From the NCBI GenBank assembly GCA_023414355.1, contig JAEZOB010000031.1, forward strand, positions 1-64,000: 64,000 nt of DNA, read 5' to 3'. Origin of the DNA: Bacillota bacterium. GTDB lineage: Bacteria; Bacillota; Clostridia; Lachnospirales; Lachnospiraceae. Positions 44,737 to 53,179 of the stretch are shown one piece after another (position 1 is the first letter of the stretch; every line of letters begins with the position of its first letter). A program made the translations under genes and the position numbers. The notes beneath the pieces are model-generated. The model was not told the DNA's origin. It did no database searches and worked only from the letters and a program-made list of their open reading frames with translations.

Positions 44737-44788
44737 ATTCAGGTCTATGATACGTATGATTAAAATACTCTTTAAAGGAATTTTATAG

Positions 44789-44817
44789 TTGTTTTTCAAT
44801 ACACTATGTACTATAAT
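44789..44817 (+). promoter_or_regulatory. Promoter for the small P-loop gene
   Basis: TTGTTT (44789-44794) and TATAAT (44812-44817) with a 17-base spacer, 81 bases before the start codon. Confidence 0.65.
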
Positions 44818-44897
44818 TGAACTATAAAATCATTTATCCAATTTAATATTTGGCACCGCACATCTTACGTTGCGCCCACCATAAGGAGGAGATTACA

Positions 44898-45317
44898 ATG
44901 ATACAGATTATTTCAGGTGAGAAAGGTAAGGGTAAGACCAAAATCCTTATCGACAAAGCAAACACCGAAGTGAAAGCTGCTAAGGGAAGCATTGTTTATC
45001 TTGACAAAAGCAACAAGCACATGTACGAACTCAGTAATAAAATTCGCCTTGAGAATGTTAGGGATTATTACATCGAGAACAGTAGTGAGTTTATCGGTTT
45101 TATCTGCGGTATCGTGTCCGGAAATCATGACCTACAATCAATTTACTTTGATAGTTTCCTTAAAATAGCTTATATTAATGATGATAATTTCGAATCAGTA
45201 CTCTCCAAATTAGAAAAAATTTCAGAGGAATTTCATGTTGATTTTATTCTCAGTATATCCTTGAATAGCGATCAACTTCCCGAGACTATAAAGAAGAATG
45301 TCATTGTATCATTGTAA
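44898..45317 (+). CDS. Small P-loop protein of unknown function
   Basis: This 139-aa protein begins MIQIISGEKGKGKTK, with a Walker A motif at residues 7-14 (GEKGKGKT). A long helical region follows, and ILSISLN near 128 could be a final strand. No clear Walker B Asp is followed by sensor motifs. Clostridial relatives are sometimes annotated as ATPases or PilT-like, without proof. RBS AAGGAGGAG. It has its own promoter and a strong terminator and lies between cell-wall genes. I do not recognise a function. Confidence 0.8.
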   Translation: MIQIISGEKGKGKTKILIDKANTEVKAAKGSIVYLDKSNKHMYELSNKIRLENVRDYYIENSSEFIGFICGIVSGNHDLQSIYFDSFLKIAYINDDNFESVLSKLEKISEEFHVDFILSISLNSDQLPETIKKNVIVSL

Positions 45318-45344
45318 GATGATATTTACGTAATAAAAGAATGA

Positions 45345-45377
45345 AGGAGCGCTCGTTATTTAAGCGCTCCTGTTTTT
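45345..45377. terminator. Bidirectional terminator between convergent genes
   Basis: AGGAGCGCT (45345-45353) pairs exactly with AGCGCTCCT (45363-45371), followed by GTTTTT. It separates the + strand P-loop gene from the - strand DUF378 gene. Confidence 0.9.
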
Positions 45378-45395
45378 GTCTTATTCAGACAATCT

Positions 45396-45593
45396 TTATT
45401 CATTTCTCAGTCTTCCGAAGAAGCTTAATGCATATAGACCGGATACACCGACGAGGGCATATATGATTCTAGAAACAATTGTCATGTTTCCGAAAATCGC
45501 TTTAACCAAATCGAAGCTGAAAAAGCCGATTAATCCCCAGTTCACTGCACCAATCACAACCAGGACCAAAGCGATGTAATCTAATGTTTTCAT
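45396..45593 (-). CDS. DUF378 small membrane protein (YuzA-like)
   Basis: This 65-aa protein has two hydrophobic helices: DYIALVLVVIGAVNWGLIGFF with the family GAVNWG motif, and IIYALVGVSGLYAL. A GGAGG site lies on the minus strand just before the ATG. It is the only minus-strand gene in the first 56 kb. DUF378 proteins are widespread and of unknown role. Confidence 0.85.
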   Translation of the reverse strand: MKTLDYIALVLVVIGAVNWGLIGFFSFDLVKAIFGNMTIVSRIIYALVGVSGLYALSFFGRLRNE

Positions 45594-45762
45594 AATGAAC
45601 CTCCTTCATTTTGGATGACGTAATTCAAATCGCAGGAACCCCGTTTGATTTTTGTCTCTTTTTATATAATAACCCTTTATTAGAATTTTATTCATCCGGT
45701 GAATGAAACCTTGGTCTCTGTTAAATCTGGTTACTATTCACTCCCTTCACAGTAACGGATGC

Positions 45763-45796
45763 TTTCTGCATGCAAATTCGCAACGCGAAGCAGAAA
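45763..45796. repeat. Intergenic hairpin with TTCGC-GCGAA core
   Basis: TTTCTGC (45763-45769) pairs with GCAGAAA (45790-45796), enclosing TTCGC-AAC-GCGAA (45777-45789). It lies in the 400-base divergent gap between the DUF378 gene and the HlyD-like gene. The rest of the gap is AT-rich. No T-tract follows. Confidence 0.5.
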
Positions 45797-45898
45797 TTAT
45801 CTCTTGTATCACTTTCATAAGTAGCTTAACAGCAAGTGTCAAGTTACTATGTGTACAGATAAATTAGTTCTAGTTTGCAGGAAAAACCGAAAAAAGGG

Positions 45899-45927
45899 TT
45901 TAAAAATTCTTAAAAAGTAAGTATAAT
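45899..45927 (+). promoter_or_regulatory. Candidate promoter of the sepF-divIVA block
   Basis: TTTAAA (45899-45904) and a perfect TATAAT (45922-45927) with a 17-base spacer. The -35 box is weak. Confidence 0.55.
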
Positions 45928-45998
45928 GGTAAAGGTATCTGTGCACTATTTTCATCTGCATTATTTAGATATTAATGTTTCATTCAGGAGGCAGGAGC

Positions 45999-47408
45999 TT
46001 GAGCAACCAAAAGGTCGTGAAATTCAAAAAACGAAAAAGTATCAATATCGGTGTTATCGTATTTTTAATCCTTTTTCTTTATATTGCGATAAACGTGTAT
46101 ATTTACTTTACAAAAGAACAACTGACCATTTATGAGGTTCATGAAGGCAGTACCGCTATCGATAACCGTATCACCGGATTAATTCTTCGCGATGAGGAAA
46201 TCATTACTTCAGATAAGGCGGGCTATGTTTCCTATTATCAGAAGGAAGGTGCACGAGTAGCAAAAAATGAGACAATTTATTCCGTAGATGATTCCGGTAT
46301 GATGAGTGACGTTCTTGCGAGTGGAGATGTTCCCATAAAAATGTCTAAGCAGGATAGTGCTGAGCTATCACACACAATAGAAGAGTTTCGTAATCTTTAC
46401 ACTGATGATGATTTTTCCTACGTGTACCGCTTTAAGGATGATGCAGAAAGTACAGTACTCGATATCCTGAATACCACAATCCTGGATAATCAGAAAACCC
46501 TGATGGATGAAACAGGACAAACCTATAATCTGGATGCCGTAAGAAGTTCAAAGAGTGGTATTGTAACCTATTATTCCGACGGGTATGAGAATATCAAGGC
46601 AGACCAAGTCACCAAGGATCTGTTTAAGGTGGAGGAATATATCCGTACAGGGCTCAGGACAACCGATATCATAGATCAAAATACTCCGATCTATAAGCTA
46701 ATCTCCTCGGAAAAATGGAATATTGTTCTTCCTCTGACCGAGGAACAGTACGGTATGCTGAGTGGTAAGGAACAGGCCCGTTTTACTATTCTGGAGGATG
46801 ATTTGGAGCTCACGGCAGCGCTTTCCCTAAGTCAACGCGGTTCGGATTACTTTGCCACACTTACGTTGAATAAATACCTTTCGAATTACATAGAAGATCG
46901 TTTTCTTGAGATAGAGCTGGATTTTGACTCAGTAGAAGGCTTAAAGATTCCTTTATCCTCAATTATAGAGAAGGATTTTTATCTGGTGCCTTTGGAATAT
47001 TTTACCATGGGTGCAGACAGTACAGACAAAGGTCTGATCGTAGAAGCCTACGATGAAAAGAGTGGAGATGTTAAGCATACTTTTACTCCTACAGAGATTT
47101 ATTACCAGGACGATGCCTATGCATATGTGGATACGAAGGATTTCGAAGTCAACACCAGCATTAAATATCCAGTGAAGGAAGGAAGTAAAAGTCCGGCAGG
47201 TGACGATCGATATACACTTGGCCCGACTAATAAGCTGACCGGCGTATACAATGTAAATCAAGGCTATGCAGTATTCCGAAGAATTGAGCTTCTTTATGAG
47301 AATAAGGAATATGCTATCGTAAGCAACAATACTTCGAACGGTCTTTCAGCCTATGATCAGATCGCCTTGGATGGAAAGACAGCTGTCGACGAAGCGATTA
47401 TATATTAA
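45999..47408 (+). CDS. HlyD-like membrane protein at the head of the sepF cluster
   Basis: This protein (469 aa from a TTG start preceded by GGAGGCAGGA) has a basic N-terminus, one membrane helix (about residues 18-38) and an extracytoplasmic part with lipoyl/barrel-sandwich-like segments (SDKAGYVSYYQKEGARVAKNETIY, near 75-100). These resemble membrane-fusion (HlyD) proteins. The usual export partners (ABC or RND pump, outer-membrane channel) are absent. It precedes ylmE-sepF-ylmH-divIVA, so a division or envelope role is inferred. No function is established. Confidence 0.7.
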   Translation: MSNQKVVKFKKRKSINIGVIVFLILFLYIAINVYIYFTKEQLTIYEVHEGSTAIDNRITGLILRDEEIITSDKAGYVSYYQKEGARVAKNETIYSVDDSGMMSDVLASGDVPIKMSKQDSAELSHTIEEFRNLYTDDDFSYVYRFKDDAESTVLDILNTTILDNQKTLMDETGQTYNLDAVRSSKSGIVTYYSDGYENIKADQVTKDLFKVEEYIRTGLRTTDIIDQNTPIYKLISSEKWNIVLPLTEEQYGMLSGKEQARFTILEDDLELTAALSLSQRGSDYFATLTLNKYLSNYIEDRFLEIELDFDSVEGLKIPLSSIIEKDFYLVPLEYFTMGADSTDKGLIVEAYDEKSGDVKHTFTPTEIYYQDDAYAYVDTKDFEVNTSIKYPVKEGSKSPAGDDRYTLGPTNKLTGVYNVNQGYAVFRRIELLYENKEYAIVSNNTSNGLSAYDQIALDGKTAVDEAIIY

Positions 47409-47420
47409 ATGGAGAGAACT

Positions 47421-48155
47421 ATGATGAAGGATAATATTATAAATATCGAGCAGAGAATTCAGGCGGCTTGCGATCGATCGGGCAGAAATCGATCCGAAGT
47501 AACTCTGATCGCAGTCAGTAAGACAAAACCAAATGAGATGCTTAAGGAAGCCTATCAGCTGGGTATGCGCCACTTCGGTGAAAATAAAGTACAGGAGCTC
47601 AGTCAGAAATACGAGGACCTGCAGTCAGAATTTACGGATGGTATACATTGGCATCTGATCGGCCACCTACAGCGCAATAAAGTTAAGTATATCATTGACA
47701 AAGCTGAATTGATACATTCCGTAGATTCCTTGCGGCTTGCAGAGCAGATTGAAGAAGAAGCAGTAAAGAAGGGGCTGATCAGTGATATACTGATAGAAGT
47801 AAACATTGCCGGAGAGGATACCAAATTCGGTGTAAGTCCGACAGAAACCCCTACCTTGATCAGGCTGCTCCAAAGCCTTACTCATGTAAGGGTAAGAGGC
47901 CTGATGACAGTCGCTCCATACGTGGAAAATCCCGAAAAAAACAGAAAGTATTTTGAAAAATTGCGTCAATTATATGTTGACATAAAAACAAAAAACATTG
48001 ATAATATTGGTGATGGAAACATTTCCAAACCGTTAGAGCAGTTTGATATCCTTTCGATGGGCATGACAGGAGATTTCGAGGTGGCTATTGAAGAAGGTGC
48101 CACAATGGTCCGGGTCGGGACAGGCATTTTTGGTGAACGGGATTATAGCCACTAG
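47421..48155 (+). CDS. ylmE: YggS/YlmE PLP-binding protein
   Basis: This 244-aa single-domain TIM-barrel PLP protein of the PLPBP family controls vitamin B6 and amino-acid balance. The PLP lysine is in LIAVSKTKP near residue 36. The HFGENKVQEL, HWHLIGHLQRNKVKYI and LSMGMTGDFEVAIEEGATMVRVGTGIFG motifs are present. ATG 47421 follows GGAGAG. It sits before sepF, as in Bacillus and Streptomyces. Confidence 0.95.
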   Translation: MMKDNIINIEQRIQAACDRSGRNRSEVTLIAVSKTKPNEMLKEAYQLGMRHFGENKVQELSQKYEDLQSEFTDGIHWHLIGHLQRNKVKYIIDKAELIHSVDSLRLAEQIEEEAVKKGLISDILIEVNIAGEDTKFGVSPTETPTLIRLLQSLTHVRVRGLMTVAPYVENPEKNRKYFEKLRQLYVDIKTKNIDNIGDGNISKPLEQFDILSMGMTGDFEVAIEEGATMVRVGTGIFGERDYSH

Positions 48156-48213
48156 GACGTTTCTTATGATATAAATGTTTATGCCGTTAGCGGCGAGATG
48201 GAGGTATAGACGG

Positions 48214-48783
48214 ATGTCTAATATTTTTAAAAATTTCTTAAATTCCATGAAGTTGACTGAAGATGAGGATGATTACGAGGAGTATTTACACGAGGAGTCT
48301 GAGAAAGAAATAAAACGGGCAAAGCGTGAGGAACGAAGAGAAGCACACAATGAGAGATATGTTGAAGCACCAAAGAGCCAGCAGATTTCACCTGCTCCTG
48401 CGAGCACAAGTGATTTCAGGAAAGAAAGGGTTACTAAAATGGAAAAGACTTCAGCAGGTAAGGTTGTTCCCATTCGTACTACACCCAAGGGTCTCGAGGT
48501 TTGCATCATGAAGCCCACCTCCTTTGAAGATTCTCAGGAAATATGCGATATGCTGTTAACCGGCAGGGCTACTGTGATCAATCTGGAAGGATTTGACGAC
48601 AAGCTCGCACAGAGAACTATGGATTTTATCTCAGGTTCCGTTTATGCAATCAATGGCAAACTGCACCGCATCTCCAATGCAATCTTTATCGTATCTCCCG
48701 ATACCGTAGATATCTCCGGAGATTATCTTGATTTAATACAGGAAAGCGGCTTTGAACCTCCGACTTTTCATTCGAAGTTCTAG
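48214..48783 (+). CDS. sepF: Cell division protein SepF
   Basis: This is a 189-aa SepF, the membrane-binding partner that aligns FtsZ filaments. It has an N-terminal amphipathic segment (MSNIFKNFLNSMKL), a charged linker with low-complexity Glu/Lys/Arg (about 20-95) and the C-terminal SepF core (IMKPTSFEDSQEICDMLLTGRATVINLEGFD, ending FIVSPDTVDIS). ATG 48214 follows GGAGGTATAG. The YlmG gene that usually follows is missing. Confidence 0.94.
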   Translation: MSNIFKNFLNSMKLTEDEDDYEEYLHEESEKEIKRAKREERREAHNERYVEAPKSQQISPAPASTSDFRKERVTKMEKTSAGKVVPIRTTPKGLEVCIMKPTSFEDSQEICDMLLTGRATVINLEGFDDKLAQRTMDFISGSVYAINGKLHRISNAIFIVSPDTVDISGDYLDLIQESGFEPPTFHSKF

Positions 48784-48785
48784 CT

Positions 48786-49562
48786 ATGATGAATCAGGAT
48801 AAAGAGGAACAGATTTTACGCAAACGGCTGTTGGATCTGGCAAACACTTCCTATCAGAGAGGAATCAATCTGTTTTCCGATTTTTTAAATCTGAATGAAC
48901 AGAGCCTGTTATCCGGTTTAAAAAACGAATTACCAAGGATTAAGTATTTTACGAACGGAGGATTTTCCGATGCCGAGAGAAAAATACTTTGTTTTTGTGG
49001 GAATGAGCAGACCAAGAATGTCGATGAGATTGCTTTTCCGATTGCTTGTATTCGTGTAGAGCCACTCAACCAGAAATTCAGTGATTCGCTTAATCATCGT
49101 GATTTTCTCGGCGCTGTCCTAAATCTCGGATTGGACCGCTGTAAAATCGGCGATATCATCATAGAAGAAAACAAAGGTACTATTTTTGCACATGCTACAA
49201 TTAGTCCATTCATCACAGAACAGCTGATTAAAGTGAAACATACGATGGTTTCCTGCACTATCATGGAGCAGAAGGATTTTCATTATCAACCGAAATATAC
49301 TGAGATCCTGGGGACTGTATCCTCAGTTCGTCTCGACAGTGTTCTTTCCGTTGCCTTTAAAAGCTCCCGTAGCAGCCTGACCGGTTTAATAGAAGGCGGT
49401 AAGGTATTCGTTGGTGGTAAACAGGTATTATCCAACAGCTACCCCCTGAAAGAGAATGACATTGTATCAGTTCGTGGTCTGGGTAAATTCATTTATGCCG
49501 GAACCTCCTATCAGACTAAGAAGGGAAGATACAGCGTAAAAGTATTATTATACTCAGCATAA
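48786..49562 (+). CDS. ylmH: YlmH-type S4-domain RNA-binding protein
   Basis: This 258-aa protein has an N-terminal YlmH domain and a C-terminal S4 domain (from about residue 178, SVRLDSVLSVAFKSSRSSLTGLIEGGKVFVGG). Recent work links YlmH to rescue of stalled ribosomes in Firmicutes. The start is two bases after sepF, with no strong ribosome-binding site, so translational coupling is likely. MMN offers two start choices at 48786 and 48789. Confidence 0.9.
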   Translation: MMNQDKEEQILRKRLLDLANTSYQRGINLFSDFLNLNEQSLLSGLKNELPRIKYFTNGGFSDAERKILCFCGNEQTKNVDEIAFPIACIRVEPLNQKFSDSLNHRDFLGAVLNLGLDRCKIGDIIIEENKGTIFAHATISPFITEQLIKVKHTMVSCTIMEQKDFHYQPKYTEILGTVSSVRLDSVLSVAFKSSRSSLTGLIEGGKVFVGGKQVLSNSYPLKENDIVSVRGLGKFIYAGTSYQTKKGRYSVKVLLYSA

Positions 49563-49610
49563 ATTAAGAATAATCACTTCAACTATGCGTGCGCAGGAAC
49601 AGGAGGAAAC

Positions 49611-50294
49611 ATGCTAACACCTTCGGAAATACTTAATAAGCAGTTCAAAACAGGTCTTGGATATGATAAAAAGGACGTCGAACAATACTTAAATGATCTG
49701 TCAGAGGATTTCGCCACTTTGCTGAATGAAAATGAAGATCTGAAGAAGAAGCTGAAGGACCAAAGTGATAGCTTAAGTTATTATAAGTCTATTGAGAAAA
49801 CCCTCCAGAAGGCATTGGTTCTTGCAGAAAAAACCGCTCAGGATACAAAGGCAACCGCCTATAAAGAAGCAGAAGTCATCGAAAATGAAGCAAGGATAAA
49901 AGCCAATCTGATCATAGAAGAAGCCAGAAAGCAGATCGAATTCTTTGAACATAAAACTCTGAATCTGATGCAACAATATGATCTTTTCAAAATTCATTTT
50001 GAAAATCTGTTGCATGCTCAAATTGAAATTCTGAACAGTAAGAGCTTTTCCGTAAATACCGAGGATTTTCAATATAAAGAACCAAAGGAGGCCGAGGTTG
50101 ATCCTACAGCCATCAGACAGCTGTCTGAGCAGAAGGCCCCTAAGAAGTCAACCGATACCAAAGAACTTTCCTTGGAAGAGCTTGATCAAATCAAATTCGA
50201 TTTTCTTAAGGCTGATGAAAAAGACGCTAAATCAGAAGAACAGAATTATCAGACCGAAGACGGGTTTGAATTTTTTACAATGAAGGATGAATAG
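49611..50294 (+). CDS. divIVA: DivIVA-family cell-pole/division protein
   Basis: This 227-aa DivIVA has the conserved lipid-binding N-terminus (LTPSEILNKQFKTGLGYDKKDVEQYL, residues 2-27), coiled coils (about 30-65 and 70-140) and an acidic C-terminal tail. It senses negative membrane curvature. RBS CAGGAGG. In this organism it coexists with MinE, so it may not be the Min anchor. Confidence 0.93.
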   Translation: MLTPSEILNKQFKTGLGYDKKDVEQYLNDLSEDFATLLNENEDLKKKLKDQSDSLSYYKSIEKTLQKALVLAEKTAQDTKATAYKEAEVIENEARIKANLIIEEARKQIEFFEHKTLNLMQQYDLFKIHFENLLHAQIEILNSKSFSVNTEDFQYKEPKEAEVDPTAIRQLSEQKAPKKSTDTKELSLEELDQIKFDFLKADEKDAKSEEQNYQTEDGFEFFTMKDE

Positions 50295-50306
50295 ATTTTA
50301 GAGGAA

Positions 50307-50345
50307 AGCATAACCTCGTCTCGTATGATTGGATGCGGTTATGCT
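50307..50345 (+). promoter_or_regulatory. Hairpin before aroB
   Basis: AGCATAACC (50307-50315) pairs exactly with GGTTATGCT (50337-50345). The right arm can instead pair in part with AGCAT at 50354-50358. No T-run follows. The region may be an mRNA processing or attenuation site between divIVA and aroB. Confidence 0.45.
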
Positions 50346-50368
50346 TAATTTATAGCATAAGGGGATTA

Positions 50369-51463
50369 ATGATGAAAAATCTAAAACTCACAGTAAACTA
50401 CGAAGGCCAGCCGGCTTATGATATTTTTATTGAGCCTGACTTTATGAAACTGGCTCAGGCCGTCAAAGATCTTGGCATGGAAGGCCGGAGATTTATGATA
50501 CTAACCGACAGCAATGTCGGAAAATTCTATCTTGAGGGCTTGTCACGGCAGCTGCAACCTATCGCTAAATCAGTCCATAGCTTTACCTTTCCTGCAGGAG
50601 AAAAGAGCAAAACCCTTGATACTGTCAGCTTATGTTATGAGCAGCTGATACAGTCCGGTATGGACCGTAATGATGTACTAGTGGCTATGGGTGGAGGCGT
50701 CGTAGGAGACTTAACCGGCTATGTCGCAGCGACTTATCTTCGCGGAATACGTTTCATCCAGGTACCCACTTCACTGCTTGCCATGGTAGACTCCAGTATT
50801 GGTGGTAAGACTGGAGTAGATTTTAAAGCATACAAGAATATGGTAGGTGCATTTTATCAACCGAAGCTGGTATATATGAATATTTCAACCCTTCTGTCCT
50901 TGCCGGAAGCAGAATATTTTTCCGGTATGGGAGAAATCATCAAGCATGGACTAATAAAAGATGCCTCTTACTATCAATGGATTAAGGACTATACCATAAA
51001 AATCTGTACACGGAAATATGAACCTCTTCGTGATATGATCAGCAGAAGCTGTGAGATAAAAAAAGCAGTCGTAGAGCAGGATCCCAAGGAACTGGGCGAT
51101 CGCGCATTATTGAATTTCGGGCATACGATCGGACACTCCGTCGAGAAGCTGAAGAATTTCTCCTTATTACACGGAGAATGTGTCTGCATCGGAATGGCCG
51201 CGGCCTCCTATCTATCCATGAAGCGTGGTTTGATCAGCCCAGATGATTATACTGATATTCTTGCTGTGTTTCAGCGGTTCAGACAGCCCGTCAGTACAAA
51301 TGGTATCACCGCAGAGGAAATCTATGAGGTAACGAAGCTAGATAAAAAGATGGATGCTGATCATGTAAGATTCATCCTGCTGACTGGTATAGGCAGTTCC
51401 ATAATTGATACTACAGTGACAAAGGATGAAATGTTGGACGCTATTAATACTATACTAAAATAA
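50369..51463 (+). CDS. aroB: 3-Dehydroquinate synthase
   Basis: This 364-aa AroB closes DAHP to 3-dehydroquinate in the shikimate pathway. The NAD site GGGVVGDLTGYVAATYLRG (about residues 107-125), the TSLLAMVDSSIGGKTGVD segment, and the Zn ligands (E in GEIIKHGL, H in LLNFGHTIGHSVEK, H in LLHGE) are all present. ATG 50369 follows AAGGGGA. No other shikimate gene is nearby. It sits where ileS lies in Bacillus. Confidence 0.95.
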   Translation: MMKNLKLTVNYEGQPAYDIFIEPDFMKLAQAVKDLGMEGRRFMILTDSNVGKFYLEGLSRQLQPIAKSVHSFTFPAGEKSKTLDTVSLCYEQLIQSGMDRNDVLVAMGGGVVGDLTGYVAATYLRGIRFIQVPTSLLAMVDSSIGGKTGVDFKAYKNMVGAFYQPKLVYMNISTLLSLPEAEYFSGMGEIIKHGLIKDASYYQWIKDYTIKICTRKYEPLRDMISRSCEIKKAVVEQDPKELGDRALLNFGHTIGHSVEKLKNFSLLHGECVCIGMAAASYLSMKRGLISPDDYTDILAVFQRFRQPVSTNGITAEEIYEVTKLDKKMDADHVRFILLTGIGSSIIDTTVTKDEMLDAINTILK

Positions 51464-51504
51464 GGGATAATACATACCAAGGGGTATCTGTATTGGAGGA
51501 CATT

Positions 51505-52161
51505 ATGAAGGAACGAATGAAGCATTTGTTATTATTTATTCTTATTGTGGGAGTTGATCAGGCAGTGAAGTTCTGGGTAAGGAGTACCCTGATGAATCAG
51601 GAGCCTCTGGTAATCATACCAAAGGTATTATCCTTACAATATCATGAAAATACTGGAGCGGTATGGGGAATTATGAGCGGTCAGGTACAGTTTTTAAGCA
51701 TTTTCACCCTGATTATCCTAATTCTGATCAGCTATCTGTATTTTAAGATCCCTCAGACAAAAAGACTCTCCGCACTCCGTGTCATCGCAGTCTTTATTCT
51801 CGGTGGTGCAGCCGGCAATCTGATTGATCGTTTTCTCCTGGGACATGTAGTAGATTATATCTATTTTGAGATCATAGATTTCCCTCTGTTCAATGTCGCT
51901 GACAGCTGTCTGACCGTATCCTGTATCCTGTTATTTATCCTTGCGATTTTCTATTACAAGGATGAAGATTTTGCCTTTTTGGATCAGCTTCTCCATAAAA
52001 AGAAAGCTGAAAAAGCAACTGTAGGAGCAAAAGAGGAAGAGCTCGCACAAGCAACAGGCCTAAAGGATGAGGAAGATCGTACTCTTTTTGATCGCGACCA
52101 TGAGCAGGAAATCACAGCTCAAGAGCAGAATAGTTCCTCTCAAGATACAGAAGGTAAATAA
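51505..52161 (+). CDS. lspA: Lipoprotein signal peptidase (signal peptidase II)
   Basis: This 218-aa aspartyl protease removes lipoprotein signal peptides. It has four membrane helices and the catalytic pair D108 (GNLIDRF) and D133 (FNVADS), plus YHENTGAVWG. A Glu/Lys/Gln-rich cytoplasmic tail of about 55 residues (164-218) exceeds the usual length of about 160 aa. ATG 51505 follows TTGGAGGAC. It precedes rluD, as in Bacillus. Confidence 0.95.
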   Translation: MKERMKHLLLFILIVGVDQAVKFWVRSTLMNQEPLVIIPKVLSLQYHENTGAVWGIMSGQVQFLSIFTLIILILISYLYFKIPQTKRLSALRVIAVFILGGAAGNLIDRFLLGHVVDYIYFEIIDFPLFNVADSCLTVSCILLFILAIFYYKDEDFAFLDQLLHKKKAEKATVGAKEEELAQATGLKDEEDRTLFDRDHEQEITAQEQNSSSQDTEGK

Positions 52162-52216
52162 CATCAGTAATAATATACAGAATATTATTATGTAAACCAA
52201 GAAAGGATCATACTCC

Positions 52217-53173
52217 ATGGATGAGGAAGTAATGGAGCTTCCGGAGCAGGAAGAGGCGCTGGAGTTCATTGTAAAGGATGAGGATGTTGGTAACAGAATC
52301 GACAAATATCTTTCCGTAATTCAGACGGAGCTGACCCGCAGCTATATACAGAAGTTGATCGAGGAAGGCCGTGTATTTCTTGAGGAGAAGCCCGTAAAAT
52401 CCAATTTCAGAGTAAAAACGGGCCAGAGAGTAACAATCCTTCTTCCCGAACCAATAGAAGCTGAAATCGTCCCTGAGGACCTTCCAATCGATATTCTTTA
52501 CGAGGATCAGGATATCATCATCGTTAACAAACAAAAAGGTATGGTGGTTCATCCTGCCGCCGGACACGCCTCGGGAACTCTGGTCAACGCTTTGTTATAT
52601 CATTGCAGAGGTGAATTATCCGGTATCAATGGTGTTTTACGTCCGGGCATTGTTCACCGTATTGACCGGGATACGACAGGCATACTGGTCGCCTGTAAGA
52701 ATGATAAAGCACATCAGTCGATTGCAGAACAGCTGAAGGTACACTCTATTACACGTAAATATCAGGCAATTGTATACCATACCTTTAAGGTGGAAGACGG
52801 AAGAGTCGAAGGTCCGATCGGTAGAGATCCCAAGGACCGCAAAAAGATGGCCATCAATCATAAAAACGGTAAGCCAGCTGCAACAAATTTCAGATTAATT
52901 GAAAATCTGTCCAATCAATATGCACATATTGAATGTTCTCTTGAAACCGGGCGTACCCATCAAATCAGGGTTCATATGGCGAGTATCCATCATCCGCTGG
53001 TTGGAGATACGGTCTATGGTCCTTCAAAGGATCCGTTTCATCTGGAAGGACAAGCCTTGCATGCAGGTGTTCTTGGCTTTATTCACCCATCTACAGGAAA
53101 ATATATAGAATTTACTGCGCCACTGCCTGAGTACTTTATAGAATTATTAGAGAAATTAAGACATAAGGGGTAA
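52217..53173 (+). CDS. rluD: RluD-family rRNA pseudouridine synthase
   Basis: This 318-aa pseudouridine synthase has an N-terminal S4 domain (about residues 14-75) and a catalytic domain with the Asp in HRIDRDTTGILVACKND (near 150). The GRTHQIRVHM motif follows. It is the YlyB/RluD paralogue that follows lspA in Firmicutes. RBS AAGGATC. Confidence 0.94.
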   Translation: MDEEVMELPEQEEALEFIVKDEDVGNRIDKYLSVIQTELTRSYIQKLIEEGRVFLEEKPVKSNFRVKTGQRVTILLPEPIEAEIVPEDLPIDILYEDQDIIIVNKQKGMVVHPAAGHASGTLVNALLYHCRGELSGINGVLRPGIVHRIDRDTTGILVACKNDKAHQSIAEQLKVHSITRKYQAIVYHTFKVEDGRVEGPIGRDPKDRKKMAINHKNGKPAATNFRLIENLSNQYAHIECSLETGRTHQIRVHMASIHHPLVGDTVYGPSKDPFHLEGQALHAGVLGFIHPSTGKYIEFTAPLPEYFIELLEKLRHKG

Positions 53174-53179
53174 TTTTCG

